Source: Rickettsia sp. MEAM1 (Bemisia tabaci) (GTDB lineage Bacteria; Pseudomonadota; Alphaproteobacteria; Rickettsiales; Rickettsiaceae). From it: a stretch of DNA of 64,000 nt. Positions 1-8,827 of the stretch are shown piece by piece. How positions within the stretch are numbered: position 1 is the stretch's first letter; every line of letters begins with the position of its first letter. The notes beneath the pieces were generated by a model, which saw only the letters and a list, made by a program, of their open reading frames with translations, ran no database searches and was not told the origin of the DNA. The position numbers were made by a program, and so were the translations under genes. Location of the stretch: NCBI RefSeq assembly GCF_002285905.1, contig NZ_CP016305.1:992001-1056000 (forward strand), read 5' to 3'.

Positions 1-22
1 GCTCGGAATGACAATTGAATTA

Positions 23-583
23 TCACACAGTCATTATTTCTTGCTCTTTCTGCTTTATCGCCGAATCAACTTTGCTACTATATTCATCAGTTAGTTTTTG
101 TACCTGTTCTGCTAAACTATGATGTTCATCTTTTGCTATAATATTATCTTTTCCCATTTTTTTAAGTTCTTCATTGCCGTCTCTTCTAATATTACGCAAT
201 GAAATTTTAGTATCTTCACCATATTTATGAGCAAGTTTTGCAAGTTCTTTACGTCTTTCTTCCGTTAAAGCTGGTATAGGTAGTCTAATTAATTGCCCAT
301 CTGATGATGGAGTTAAGCCAAGATTTGCTACTGTAATTGCTTTTTCTACTGATGATACCATAGATTTATCCCAGACCTGCACGTTAATTGTTCGTGCATC
401 TGGAGTTGTTAGAGAGGCAACTTGTGAGAGTGGCATTCTATCGCCATAAGCTTCTACAGTTACGCTATCAAGTAAATTAACTGAAGCTCTGCCGGTACGA
501 AGTCCTTTAAGCTCATGATCTAAAACTTTTAAAGCCTTATCCATTTTTTCTTGTAAATTTTTCTTAAGAGTTGCTTTATCCAT
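23..583 (-). CDS. frr: Ribosome recycling factor
   Basis: A 186-residue protein of normal RRF length. With EF-G it splits the post-termination 70S complex in the cytoplasm so that ribosomes can be reused. The sequence starts [20 protein letters not shown] and shows the family core LRTGRAS (about residues 28-34), VQVWDKSM (about 69-76) and the conserved segment [20 protein letters not shown] (about 100-119). The start codon is an ATG. It follows pyrH on the same strand, a pairing common in bacteria, but here about 257 bp of palindromic repeat DNA separate the two, so cotranscription is uncertain. Confidence 0.97.
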   Translation of the reverse strand: MDKATLKKNLQEKMDKALKVLDHELKGLRTGRASVNLLDSVTVEAYGDRMPLSQVASLTTPDARTINVQVWDKSMVSSVEKAITVANLGLTPSSDGQLIRLPIPALTEERRKELAKLAHKYGEDTKISLRNIRRDGNEELKKMGKDNIIAKDEHHSLAEQVQKLTDEYSSKVDSAIKQKEQEIMTV

Positions 584-840
584 AATTTTTTATCCATATG
601 TTATTATTTTAGTGTATAAAAGTGGCAGTATTGCTTCACCATTGTCATTCTTAGCAACGGCGGGAATCCAGGAAAAAAGTCTGTCATACTAGCTAGCTTG
701 TACCTTAGGTATCTCAGGACACATTCTATGGCACAAGATCCCGTTACAAGCGCACGGGATGATATGGTACACGTTTTTCGATCCACGCAACAATGCCTCC
801 TCGCAATGACGTTTTCCAGCTAATTCTTACGAGCAATATA
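584..840. repeat. Composite palindromic repeat between pyrH and frr
   Basis: No real gene is visible here. The stretch holds pieces of the dispersed palindromic family seen elsewhere in the window: a GATCCACGCAACAATGCC-type segment, a CATCCCGTGCGCTTG / CAAGCGCACGGGATG-like hairpin, a TGTCATACTAGCTAGCTTG segment also present near 33.2 kb, and a TTCTTAGCAACGGCGGGAATCC end. The pieces look nested, as if one repeat landed in another. The short ORF across it is a translated repeat. Confidence 0.7.
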
Positions 841-1560
841 CTAATCTTCGATTGTAGTATATTCCCCTTGATCTTGAACTACCTTAGCAATGTTACCTTT
901 TTCTTTTATTGAAAATACCCTTATAGGTAGCTTATTTTCTCTTGCAACTGCTATAGCTGCTAAATCCATAACTTGTAGGTTGTTAGTTATAACATCTTTG
1001 TAGTTAATAGTGAAATATTTTTTAGCATTCGGATTTTTTTTCGGATCAGAATCATATACACCATCAACTTGCGTTGCTTTTAGCAAAACATCACAATTCA
1101 TTTCTATTGCACGTAGTACGGCTGCACTATCGGTTGTACAAAACGGATTACCAGTGCCGCCGGCAAAAATTATTACCCGACCTTTTTCCATATGTCTTTT
1201 AGCTCTGCGACGAATATATGGCTCGCATACGGTCATCATTGGAATAGCCGATAGAACTCTTGTATAGATGTCTAGGCTTTCTATAACATTTTGCAGTGTT
1301 AAAGCATTAATAACTGTTGCGAGCATACCTATATAATCGGCTGATGCTCGATCCATACCAACTAATGCTGCATTAATCCCTCGATAAATATTTCCGCCGC
1401 CAACTACGATGGCAACTTCTACACCTAAATCAATAAGTTCTTTAATGTCTTCAGCAATCTTTTTTATTGTATCATAATCATGACCAAATTGCTTATCACC
1501 CATCAAAGCCTCACCTGAAACTTTCAACAAAACCCGCTTATATTTTAAATTTGATGTCAT
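841..1560 (-). CDS. pyrH: Uridylate kinase (UMP kinase)
   Basis: A 239-residue amino-acid-kinase-family enzyme that phosphorylates UMP to UDP in pyrimidine nucleotide synthesis. Visible family marks are the N-terminal [15 protein letters not shown] (about 7-21), the glycine-rich [11 protein letters not shown] (about 51-61), [10 protein letters not shown] (about 78-87), and [20 protein letters not shown] (about 132-151), which holds the nucleotide-binding loop. Length matches the hexameric bacterial PyrH family. Its ATG overlaps the stop of the upstream mnhE-like gene by 4 bp, indicating translational coupling in an emrB-mnhE-pyrH unit. Confidence 0.97.
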   Translation of the reverse strand: MTSNLKYKRVLLKVSGEALMGDKQFGHDYDTIKKIAEDIKELIDLGVEVAIVVGGGNIYRGINAALVGMDRASADYIGMLATVINALTLQNVIESLDIYTRVLSAIPMMTVCEPYIRRRAKRHMEKGRVIIFAGGTGNPFCTTDSAAVLRAIEMNCDVLLKATQVDGVYDSDPKKNPNAKKYFTINYKDVITNNLQVMDLAAIAVARENKLPIRVFSIKEKGNIAKVVQDQGEYTTIED

Positions 1561-1871
1561 ATCCTCAAAATTCTTTTAATTTTTTTAATCATTTTACCAT
1601 TATGTAAATCATCAATCGATGATTTATCGAGTGCATGCACTAATAACATATTATTATTTATGTCTAATGTTACTGTACCGGGAGTTAAAGTAATTGAGTT
1701 ACCATATATTATTTCACCGATATCTTTTAGTCCTTCTGCATCAACCCATTCAAAAACTGGTTCTACAACTATATTTCTTTGCCAAATTATTTTAATAACT
1801 GAGAAAGCTGACTTGCATATTTCCCAAAATAACCAAGGAAAATATAATATAATTGAAATTTTAGTGGGCAT
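1557..1871 (-). CDS. MnhE/MrpE-like cation antiporter subunit E
   Basis: A 104-residue protein with an N-terminal membrane segment (about 5-28) and the hallmark [14 protein letters not shown] (about 59-72) followed by LLVHALD, which matches the MnhE/MrpE subunit of multisubunit Na+/H+ antiporters. It overlaps emrB by 11 bp and pyrH by 4 bp. A lone subunit E in this position may be a relic or may pair with mrp genes elsewhere; none of the other Mrp subunits is in this window. Confidence 0.75.
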   Translation of the reverse strand: MPTKISIILYFPWLFWEICKSAFSVIKIIWQRNIVVEPVFEWVDAEGLKDIGEIIYGNSITLTPGTVTLDINNNMLLVHALDKSSIDDLHNGKMIKKIKRILRI

Positions 1872-3423
1872 TAGTATTTCCTGATAGCTTGATATTTGAA
1901 GTAAAAGGAATTAGCAGCATTATAAGTATAAATAATAACGCTATCATATTAAATATATTATTTATTGCAATTACAAATGCATCCGTATTTATTTTATTAG
2001 CCAATAATAAATATGAGGCTTTTTCTGGATTAAATACTTTTCCGCTTAATAATGCGGTGTATGAATCTAATTGCTCCATTGCCATTATAGAAGTGGAGGG
2101 AATATTTTCTGATAGATATTGCATAAAAATTTTAGTATCATTAGTTAGTATAGTACTAATTACTGCTAGTCCTACCGCTCCTCCAAGATTACGAGTAAGG
2201 TTATAAAGACCGCTCGCATTCCCTACTTTTTCCCTAGGCATATTACCAAGAGCAATATTATTAGTTGGTATGAAGCAAAACATTAAGGAAAGTCCCCTAA
2301 CGAATTGTGGTAATACAAATTCAGCAAATTTAGAATCAGGTGTTAGAAAGCTATTTAAGTGACATCCAAGTGCAAAGCCTCCAAGTCCTATAATCAGCAT
2401 TAGCCTTAAATCTACGCCCGCTCCTAACATTCTTCCAGCTAGTGGTGCTGATAAAAATTGTGCTATTCCCGTTACCATCATAGTAGCACCAATTTGCAGA
2501 GTATCATAACCTGCTATGGTAAATAAGAATAATGGTAATATATATACTGCTCCATATAATCCTATACCCATAACAAAAGAATAGAGACAGCCAAACGTAA
2601 AATCTTTATAAAGAAATGTTTTTAAATCTAAAATCGGGTTTATAAAAGTTAGTTCTCTGATTATTAGCAAAATAAATCCTAAAGCTACCGCAATACTTAA
2701 AAATAATATTAAATTATCCTCAAGCCAGCCTTTTTTATTACCTTCCTCTAAAACATATTGTAGTAAACCAAGAGTCAAAGCCATAATTGCTATGCCAAGG
2801 AAATCAAAATTTTTCAGTAAGTTGTAATTTGGTTTGTCAAAATTCCCATATAAAAAAACTACGCTACATACAAAAATACCAGGTATGACATTTAACAAGA
2901 ACATAAAATGCCATGATAAAATTTCTGTAATATATCCTCCAAGTGTTGGACCTAAAGTTGGTGCTACTGTTACAACAAGCCCAATTAATATAGTGATTTT
3001 AGGGCGTTGTGATGGCGGAAAAATTATAAAAACAGTGCTAAAAACTGTTGGTATCATAGCACCGCCGAAAAATCCTTGTAACGCTCTAAAGATAATCATT
3101 GATTCAATATTCGTTGCAAGTGAGCATAATACGCTCATAATCGTAAAGCCAAGAGCTGCAACAAAGTAAGAGATTCTAGTGGAAAGTAATCTTGCTAAGA
3201 ATCCCGTAATCGGAATTATGATAACTTCAGCTATTAAATAAGACGTTTGAACCCAAGAAAGTTCATCACTTGAAGCCGCAAGTCCTGCTGCTATTACGGA
3301 TAGTGAGCTTGCAACAATTTGGATGTCAAGCACTGACATAAACATACCAACAACCATACCAAAAAAAGCAAATAATTGTTGCTTAGAAAGAGGAGGGGTA
3401 GCTTGAGAATTATCGTTTGACAT
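1861..3423 (-). CDS. EmrB/QacA-type (DHA2) multidrug MFS transporter
   Basis: A 520-residue inner-membrane protein with about 14 hydrophobic segments, typical of DHA2 drug:H+ antiporters. Visible marks are MSVLDIQIVASSLSVIAAGL in helix 1, WVQTSYLIAEVIIIPITGFL in helix 2, RALQGFFGGAMIPTVFS (motif B region, about 113-129) and APTLGPTLGGYITE (motif C, about 153-166). The substrate cannot be read from sequence. It is the first gene of an overlapping minus-strand series with mnhE-like and pyrH. No emrA (membrane-fusion partner) is adjacent. Confidence 0.88.
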   Translation of the reverse strand: MSNDNSQATPPLSKQQLFAFFGMVVGMFMSVLDIQIVASSLSVIAAGLAASSDELSWVQTSYLIAEVIIIPITGFLARLLSTRISYFVAALGFTIMSVLCSLATNIESMIIFRALQGFFGGAMIPTVFSTVFIIFPPSQRPKITILIGLVVTVAPTLGPTLGGYITEILSWHFMFLLNVIPGIFVCSVVFLYGNFDKPNYNLLKNFDFLGIAIMALTLGLLQYVLEEGNKKGWLEDNLILFLSIAVALGFILLIIRELTFINPILDLKTFLYKDFTFGCLYSFVMGIGLYGAVYILPLFLFTIAGYDTLQIGATMMVTGIAQFLSAPLAGRMLGAGVDLRLMLIIGLGGFALGCHLNSFLTPDSKFAEFVLPQFVRGLSLMFCFIPTNNIALGNMPREKVGNASGLYNLTRNLGGAVGLAVISTILTNDTKIFMQYLSENIPSTSIMAMEQLDSYTALLSGKVFNPEKASYLLLANKINTDAFVIAINNIFNMIALLFILIMLLIPFTSNIKLSGNTNAH

Positions 3424-4203
3424 AATTAAATAATATAGTTTAACTAAATTATATTATAAATTATCATTAACGTATAAGGAATTTTCAAAAATTTACTTTA
3501 AAAATTAACTAGTGACATGCAAATATATTGATTTAGATTTCTTTCGATTCTATAAGTGGAACTTCTATCCATACACCATCATCAAAATCATCTTCATCAT
3601 CCCACTCATCAGTAAAATTTTTATCTATAAGAAATGTATTAAATATTTCGGTTGTTTCATTTACTTGTCTAAAAATATTTTTTAAATTTATGTCTATATT
3701 TTTCCCAACCCCAAAAAATTTGTTCTTATAGAATTCACAAAATATTCTCCTTATTTTCTATATTTGGTGCCTTTAAAGTAAGAGCTTAAATTACTAAGGC
3801 ATAAAAAAATAGCAAGTAATTAAGTTGAGATGAATTTTGATGTATAGATATTCTGTTTTTCTATATTCTCGTAACAAAATGCAATATATTGATACCTAGA
3901 GTATATTTAGGTATGATTATCTTCTTGCCTTTTTTAAAAGACATATGATATGTTCTAACAACATTATTTTAGTTAAAATAATGAATTTATGTTTTTATAT
4001 TACATTTGTATTCAACTGGATAGTATTGTTAGTTTTATAATCAATTTATATGGATTTATAAGGTAAGTTGTTACTAGCGTTTACTAGTTAATTTATGCCT
4101 AGTTTAAAACTTATCTAAATTGATTATATTTTAGCAATAATATTTCTCAATTACATACATGTAATTATAATAACCACTTTTAAAATAAAATATCAACTAT
4201 AAT
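3424..4203. other. Intergenic region with a small decayed ORF
   Basis: About 780 bp between the transporter and the XRE gene. On the minus strand, 3533-3745 is an open frame of about 70 codons rich in Asp/Glu near its end (TDEWDDEDDFDDGVWIEVPL) with no start codon in frame. An AAGGAG Shine-Dalgarno and a GTG lie just upstream in another frame, so this looks like a small acidic protein gene broken by an indel. The rest (3760-4200) is AT-rich with no gene that I can support and probably includes the XRE promoter. Confidence 0.4.
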
Positions 4204-4650
4204 TTGAAACTCATGTCAGATACAGTATTGCAAAAGAATTTATATAAATTCATAAAGGAACGTAATATTCAAATTACAGAACTTGAGAGAAAGGCAGAGC
4301 TAAAGAAAAATAGTGTTTATAACATTATTAAAGGTATATCCAGAAAACCTTCCGCAGAGATTCTACAAACAATAGCTGATACTTTAGGTGTTTTAATTAA
4401 GGATTTATATAATCCTAATATTAAAGTTAATGATTACCTTGGTCAAGATGATTATATCTTATTTCAAAAAATCTTGCCTGAGATAATAAAAACAATAAAA
4501 AAATTAAATCTAGTAGTTTCTGAAACAGAATTTTCTCAAACCTTAAATGAAGTATTTAATTACTACCGCCCTACACCTGATGAATCTATTGATAATAAAA
4601 TTATTGAATGGATATTACATCAGCGTGTCCAAGAAAAATATTCAATATGA
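4204..4650 (+). CDS. XRE-family HTH transcriptional regulator
   Basis: About 145 residues. The N-terminal helix-turn-helix (about 8-62) reads FIKERNIQITELERKAELKK, then NSVYNIIKGISRKPSAEILQ and a TIADTLGV-type helix, the usual Cro/C1 arrangement. The C-terminal part (about 75-145) is helical and unfamiliar. The TTG at 4204 is a possible start, but the ATG at 4213 (MSDTVLQKN) is more likely. It converges on a broken sensor kinase with a 3-bp gap. HTH/kinase pairs like this occur in Rickettsia accessory islands; the target operator is not visible. Confidence 0.8.
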   Translation: MKLMSDTVLQKNLYKFIKERNIQITELERKAELKKNSVYNIIKGISRKPSAEILQTIADTLGVLIKDLYNPNIKVNDYLGQDDYILFQKILPEIIKTIKKLNLVVSETEFSQTLNEVFNYYRPTPDESIDNKIIEWILHQRVQEKYSI

Positions 4651-4653
4651 TAT

Positions 4654-5603
4654 TTAGTTTTTATTGTTTAAATATTTAGTGAAATCTAATATCTTCCCTG
4701 TATTTAAATTAGAGTTATTTAATGGAGGATACACTATTTCTATTAAGTGTGAGCCATCATGCGAGAAGATATTATATTTAAATTTATGTTCATTTAACGA
4801 TTTAAATATCTTGTAACAATTTAAAATAAAAAGATCTGTATATTCTTCTATTATAATATCAGATAATTTAATCATTTTCTTTTCATCTAATGAAAAACAA
4901 TCGTTAGTAATAGTAATTTTATCTTGGTTAAAATCTATCTTAATTATTTGAGGAATATTGCTTTGCCTATCTATAAATTTTACCAAATTAAATACCAAGC
5001 TAAATATTAATTGATAAAAAACTTCAAGAGAGCAGTTAATTTCAATCTCTTTTATATTGTTAGTAGTTCTAATACCAATTTTAGCAAAATAAGGAGCGAA
5101 ATATCCTTGTAATAGCTTGATTAAATTTTCAATATTAATTTTAGTAAGGGATAAATCAGTTAAGTTTATAGGAAAAAGTTGATTCTTAAATGGAAAATCA
5201 TTTGGATTGTATGTATATCCTAATTCTTGTTTTAAATATATTTCTGTTAATTTTTTTATAAAGAGCTTTCTTAAGTCATGATCGGCTTTATTATTATTTA
5301 TCAATGCTGTATTTATTTCAGTTTCTTCATATATTTCTTGATGTAAAATTCTAAAATTCTGCTGTATGGTATTGTATATTTTAAAATATATAGAGACTAA
5401 TATTTAAAGAGTTAAAAATGAGCTGATACTATAAATTAACATATTTCTTCGCAATAAATGTGCTCCATCTAAATAAAATTGCGAGTCTTTCTTAATACCC
5501 AATTTTAAATTTAAAATACCATTTGCTTCTACAAGTTTACTTTCAGTTAAATATTGATCTATATTTATTCTTTCGGAAAAGATATCATGATTATTTAAGC
5601 TTA
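4654..5603 (-). pseudogene. Sensor histidine-kinase-like protein, truncated by IS200 and a nonsense codon
   Basis: Only the 3' part (4654-5304, 216 codons from a TTG) is open as annotated, but the same frame runs back to the IS200 edge at 5603, interrupted by one TAA at about 5404-5406. The upstream part reads FSERINIDQYLTES, then a hydrophobic stretch around the stop (LIYSISSFLTL, stop, ILVSIYF), a likely membrane helix. The C-terminal part resembles a HATPase_c fold: LEVFYQLIFSLVFNLVKF (N-box-like, with Asn) and IKIDFNQDKITITND. No phospho-acceptor His box (H-E/D) is clear. It is probably non-functional. The 5' end is not found beyond the IS copy, so DNA was lost or rearranged. Confidence 0.6.
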
Positions 5604-6167
5604 ATGTCCCCCTTCGGGGATCAAAAATCCCTCGCCTTTAGGCGAAGGGAAGATATAATGAAATTGCTTTAGCAATGAATTTATATCAAGAAATATGAGA
5701 AGTTATAGAAAGAATAGTCATAGTCAGTATGATTTAAAAGTGCATCTTATATGGATACCAAAATATAGGAAGAGAATATTGATATGCAAAGTATCGGAAA
5801 GGACTAGAGATTTACTGAGGCAGATTTGTATGGAACATGAAGTACATATAATTTCAGGGAAAATATCATGTGATCACGTACATATGTTTATCTCATATAA
5901 GCCGCAAATATCTCTTAGCAAGTTAGTACAGTATTTAAAAGGCATTAGCTCAAGAATTTTATTGCAAGAATTTACTCATTTACGAAAACAATTTTGGGGC
6001 AATCATTTGTGGGCTAGGGGCTATATGGCAGTCAGTTCAGGTAATATAACTGATGAAATGATACAGCACTATATTGATGAACAGGAAGGTGAACCTGTGA
6101 ATGATGATCGATTTCTAATCGATTCCACTTTATAACCCCTCAGCTTATAGCTGAGGGTTGTTTAGTT
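5604..6167 (+). mobile_element. IS200/IS605-type element, copy A (564 bp)
   Basis: Starts ATGTCCCCCTTCGGGG and ends GGGTTGTTTAGTT, following a TTA in the flank. The left end carries two hairpins (CCCC-TTC-GGGG; CCCTCGCC-TTTA-GGCGAAGGG) and the right end a hairpin (AACCCCTCAGCT-TATAGCTGAGGGTT). There is no terminal inverted repeat and no target duplication, as expected for Y1-transposase elements. The ends were set by the in-frame reconstructions at copies E, F and G. It truncates the sensor kinase. Identical in its TnpA variant (Cys at residue 31) to copies B and C. Confidence 0.9.
5695..6135 (+). CDS. tnpA: IS200-type Y1 transposase TnpA (copy A)
   Basis: A 146-residue Y1 transposase of normal TnpA length. 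It cuts and rejoins single-stranded DNA at the element's hairpin ends. Visible motifs are VHLIWIPKYRKR (about 16-27), the HUH metal site DHVHMFISY (about 60-68, His-Val-His) and the C-terminal helix with nucleophile Tyr in QHYIDEQEGE (Tyr about 127). The ATG overlaps the TGA of a 7-codon upstream ORF (ATG at 5674, MNLYQEI), suggesting coupled translation. Residue 31 is Cys in copies A-C and Gly in D-G. Confidence 0.95.
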   Translation: MRSYRKNSHSQYDLKVHLIWIPKYRKRILICKVSERTRDLLRQICMEHEVHIISGKISCDHVHMFISYKPQISLSKLVQYLKGISSRILLQEFTHLRKQFWGNHLWARGYMAVSSGNITDEMIQHYIDEQEGEPVNDDRFLIDSTL

Positions 6168-6169
6168 AA

Positions 6170-6379
6170 CTAATATTTTTTTCTCGGCGGGATATATACG
6201 GTTTCCTCATCTTCTGCATGTGAAATTTTTTCCAAAAGACCAATAAAACGTCCCTTATTAGGCACTAGTTTTACTATTGCCCATCCTTCTTCTTCTATTG
6301 CTTGTTTTATACGCTCTATATCAGCTTTATGTTCTGAAAAAGATATAAATTTTTGTGTTGGATTTTCCATCTTGATCAA
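6170..6379 (-). CDS. Small conserved-looking protein of unknown function
   Basis: 69 residues, charged and soluble: KFISFSEHKADIERIKQAIE, then EEGWAIVKLVPNKGRFIGLL and a C-terminal VYIPPRKKY. It has no membrane segment or recognised domain. The start could be the ATG at 6379 or, equally well, the one at 6370 (MENPTQKF). It lies alone between two inward-facing IS200 copies, and its stop codon is 3 bp from the edge of copy A. I do not recognise the family. Confidence 0.5.
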   Translation of the reverse strand: MIKMENPTQKFISFSEHKADIERIKQAIEEEGWAIVKLVPNKGRFIGLLEKISHAEDEETVYIPPRKKY

Positions 6380-6395
6380 TGAATATGTTAATAAA

Positions 6396-6959
6396 AACTA
6401 AACAACCCTCAGCTATAAGCTGAGGGGTTATAAAGTGGAATCGATTAGAAATCGATCATCATTCACAGGTTCACCTTCCTGTTCATCAATATAGTGCTGT
6501 ATCATTTCATCAGTTATATTACCTGAACTGACTGCCATATAGCCCCTAGCCCACAAATGATTGCCCCAAAATTGTTTTCGTAAATGAGTAAATTCTTGCA
6601 ATAAAATTCTTGAGCTAATGCCTTTTAAATACTGTACTAACTTGCTAAGAGATATTTGCGGCTTATATGAGATAAACATATGTACGTGATCACATGATAT
6701 TTTCCCTGAAATTATATGTACTTCATGTTCCATACAAATCTGCCTCAGTAAATCTCTAGTCCTTTCCGATACTTTGCATATCAATATTCTCTTCCTATAT
6801 TTTGGTATCCATATAAGATGCACTTTTAAATCATACTGACTATGACTATTCTTTCTATAACTTCTCATATTTCTTGATATAAATTCATTGCTAAAGCAAT
6901 TTCATTATATCTTCCCTTCGCCTAAAGGCGAGGGATTTTTGATCCCCGAAGGGGGACAT
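6396..6959 (-). mobile_element. IS200/IS605-type element, copy B (564 bp)
   Basis: Same length, hairpins and ends as copy A but inverted, so the right ends of A and B face each other across 228 bp. The flank at its left end (element orientation) is ...ACTATTA, keeping the TTA target. Nothing recognisable is interrupted. Confidence 0.9.
6428..6868 (-). CDS. tnpA: IS200-type Y1 transposase TnpA (copy B)
   Basis: Protein identical to copy A (146 residues, HVH and Tyr motifs intact, Cys at residue 31). Same 7-codon leader ORF overlapping the start. Probably active or very recently active. Confidence 0.95.
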   Translation of the reverse strand: MRSYRKNSHSQYDLKVHLIWIPKYRKRILICKVSERTRDLLRQICMEHEVHIISGKISCDHVHMFISYKPQISLSKLVQYLKGISSRILLQEFTHLRKQFWGNHLWARGYMAVSSGNITDEMIQHYIDEQEGEPVNDDRFLIDSTL

Positions 6960-7070
6960 TAATAGTGTAATAAATTTTTCTTAATAAATCAAATTAATTT
7001 TATTATTTAGTTTGATTATACTTGAAATAAGAGCATGTTATTATGATTTAGTCAAGATAATCTAGTTGAA
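6960..7070. other. 111-bp spacer between IS copies B and C
   Basis: AT-rich sequence with no ORF, repeat or RNA signature that I can support. It is all that separates two same-orientation IS200 copies. Confidence 0.5.
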
Positions 7071-7634
7071 AACTAAACAACCCTCAGCTATAAGCTGAGG
7101 GGTTATAAAGTGGAATCGATTAGAAATCGATCATCATTCACAGGTTCACCTTCCTGTTCATCAATATAGTGCTGTATCATTTCATCAGTTATATTACCTG
7201 AACTGACTGCCATATAGCCCCTAGCCCACAAATGATTGCCCCAAAATTGTTTTCGTAAATGAGTAAATTCTTGCAATAAAATTCTTGAGCTAATGCCTTT
7301 TAAATACTGTACTAACTTGCTAAGAGATATTTGCGGCTTATATGAGATAAACATATGTACGTGATCACATGATATTTTCCCTGAAATTATATGTACTTCA
7401 TGTTCCATACAAATCTGCCTCAGTAAATCTCTAGTCCTTTCCGATACTTTGCATATCAATATTCTCTTCCTATATTTTGGTATCCATATAAGATGCACTT
7501 TTAAATCATACTGACTATGACTATTCTTTCTATAACTTCTCATATTTCTTGATATAAATTCATTGCTAAAGCAATTTCATTATATCTTCCCTTCGCCTAA
7601 AGGCGAGGGATTTTTGATCCCCGAAGGGGGACAT
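7071..7634 (-). mobile_element. IS200/IS605-type element, copy C (564 bp)
   Basis: Third copy in 2 kb, same orientation as B, with identical hairpin ends; flank ...AATATTA before the left end. Its left end lies about 100 bp upstream of the coq10/ratA-like gene, so it may sit in that gene's promoter region. Confidence 0.9.
7103..7543 (-). CDS. tnpA: IS200-type Y1 transposase TnpA (copy C)
   Basis: Protein identical to copies A and B (Cys-31 variant), with intact HVH metal site and catalytic Tyr. Confidence 0.95.
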   Translation of the reverse strand: MRSYRKNSHSQYDLKVHLIWIPKYRKRILICKVSERTRDLLRQICMEHEVHIISGKISCDHVHMFISYKPQISLSKLVQYLKGISSRILLQEFTHLRKQFWGNHLWARGYMAVSSGNITDEMIQHYIDEQEGEPVNDDRFLIDSTL

Positions 7635-7732
7635 TAATATTTTTTCTATTGAAGTTTATATTATCATTTCCTTTTATTCTTTTCTTTTAAAAAGAGTATA
7701 AAATTGCTATTTTAAAAGAAAAGAACTACATA

Positions 7733-8173
7733 ATGCCATCATTTGAACAAACAAAAATCTTACCTTATAAACCTCAGGAATTATTTAATTTAGTTTGGGA
7801 TATAAAATCTTATCCTAAATTTCTACCTTGGTGTGTAGCTAGCAGGGTTATTTCAGAAAATAGTGAAGAAATCGTCGCGGATCTTGTGATTCAGTTAAAA
7901 GGTTTTTCAGAAAGTTATCGTTCTCATGTTACTAATAAAATAATAGATGATAAAGAATATTTCATTAATACCTTGGCTATTTCTGGTCCTTTTAAATATT
8001 TAAAAAGTACTTGGCAATTTACTTCTCATCCTATAGGGACTGAGCTAAAATTTTTTATTGATTTCGAAATGAAGTCTAGAATGCTCGAGAAATTAGTTGG
8101 TAGCTATTTTATTAAAATAACCGAAAAAATGATTGTAGCTTTTGAAGAAAGGGCGAGAGGAATTATTAAGTAA
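7733..8173 (+). CDS. Ubiquinone-binding COQ10/RatA-type START-domain protein
   Basis: 146 residues, the usual length of the RatA/COQ10 (polyketide cyclase/START) family. Marks are the N-terminal TKILPYKPQELFNLVWDIKS (about 7-26), YPKFLPWCVASRVI (about 27-40) and the C-terminal LVGSYFIKITEKMIVAFEER. Mitochondrial COQ10 binds coenzyme Q and supports respiration; RatA homologues in E. coli were described as ribosome-associated. In an organism with coq7 and coxC the quinone role is the more natural reading. It shares a 3' hairpin with the convergent gene. Confidence 0.88.
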   Translation: MPSFEQTKILPYKPQELFNLVWDIKSYPKFLPWCVASRVISENSEEIVADLVIQLKGFSESYRSHVTNKIIDDKEYFINTLAISGPFKYLKSTWQFTSHPIGTELKFFIDFEMKSRMLEKLVGSYFIKITEKMIVAFEERARGIIK

Positions 8174-8202
8174 GGTAAAGAAACTTTAATTTTACCTTAC
8201 TT
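8168..8202. terminator. Bidirectional terminator hairpin
   Basis: A perfect 12-bp stem, AAGTAAGGTAAA (8168-8179) with TTTACCTTACTT (8191-8202), between convergent genes. It includes the stop codon of the coq10/ratA-like gene. T-rich and A-rich tracts inside the arms could serve either direction. Confidence 0.7.
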
Positions 8203-8216
8203 AATTGATAGAAAAC

Positions 8217-8708
8217 TTATAATACAGCTTCTATAGCATTTCCTGATAATTGCATGTCGGTACTATAAACATTATCATAAACAAAAGTTGCAGCTGCGGC
8301 TGCTCCATTTACTGCACATAAAGTATCTTCATAAACTGTAGAACCTGCGTCATATAATGCATGAGCAGTATTTTTTATGCACTCTACTACATTTTCAGAA
8401 TTAGCAGCTACTGTAACTGCTACAGTACCCATCATACTAGCTGTAGGGTGGAAAAATATTGTACTAGCAAGGCTTTTTACTATTACCTTTGCAAATTCTG
8501 GTAAAGCAAACCCAAAGGCATATCCTGTCATTACTGATCCAGATATTTCTTTAAAATTAATAAGACCTAAAAGAATTTGTAGTAAAGTTTTTACGGCGTA
8601 ACTTGCTGCTTCAGCAGAATGCTGACCACAATTTATAGCTTATTCTTGAGTATTATCAAGGTGCGTTTTACTATTACTAGCAAAATAATTAAACATTTTA
8701 GAAAACAT
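8217..8708 (-). pseudogene. Unknown alanine-rich membrane-like protein, nonsense-broken
   Basis: The open part (8217-8531, 104 codons) starts inside a longer frame. Reading upstream in the same frame gives a good start at 8708 (GGAGAAAG then ATG, MFSKMFNYFASNSK...), one TAA at 8640-8642, and then AINCGQHSAEAASYAVKTLL continuous with the open part. The intact product would have been about 163 residues with hydrophobic Ala/Val-rich stretches (TASMMGTVAVTVAANSENVV). No family recognised. A downstream restart at the 8531 ATG cannot be excluded. Confidence 0.55.
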
Positions 8709-8827
8709 TAACTTTCTCCATTGTTAAGTTGAATTACCATATTTTATGGTTTCTAGAGCTTAAGTAAAAACTACCATAAAGCATATTTAAATAAATGTCA
8801 ACCACTTAGTTAAATATTATTAATAAT

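Noticed and set aside
1010-1267. Antisense ORF inside pyrH
   Set aside because: Lies wholly within a well-supported gene on the other strand, with no ribosome site or recognisable domain.
6168-6395. Composite transposon formed by IS copies A and B
   Set aside because: IS200-type elements move as single strands by hairpin recognition and are not known to form classical composite transposons; the inner gene gives no passenger signal.
5604-7634. Possible CRISPR array from closely spaced repeats
   Set aside because: The repeats are full 564-bp IS200 copies with transposase genes, not short direct repeats with unique spacers; no cas gene seen anywhere.
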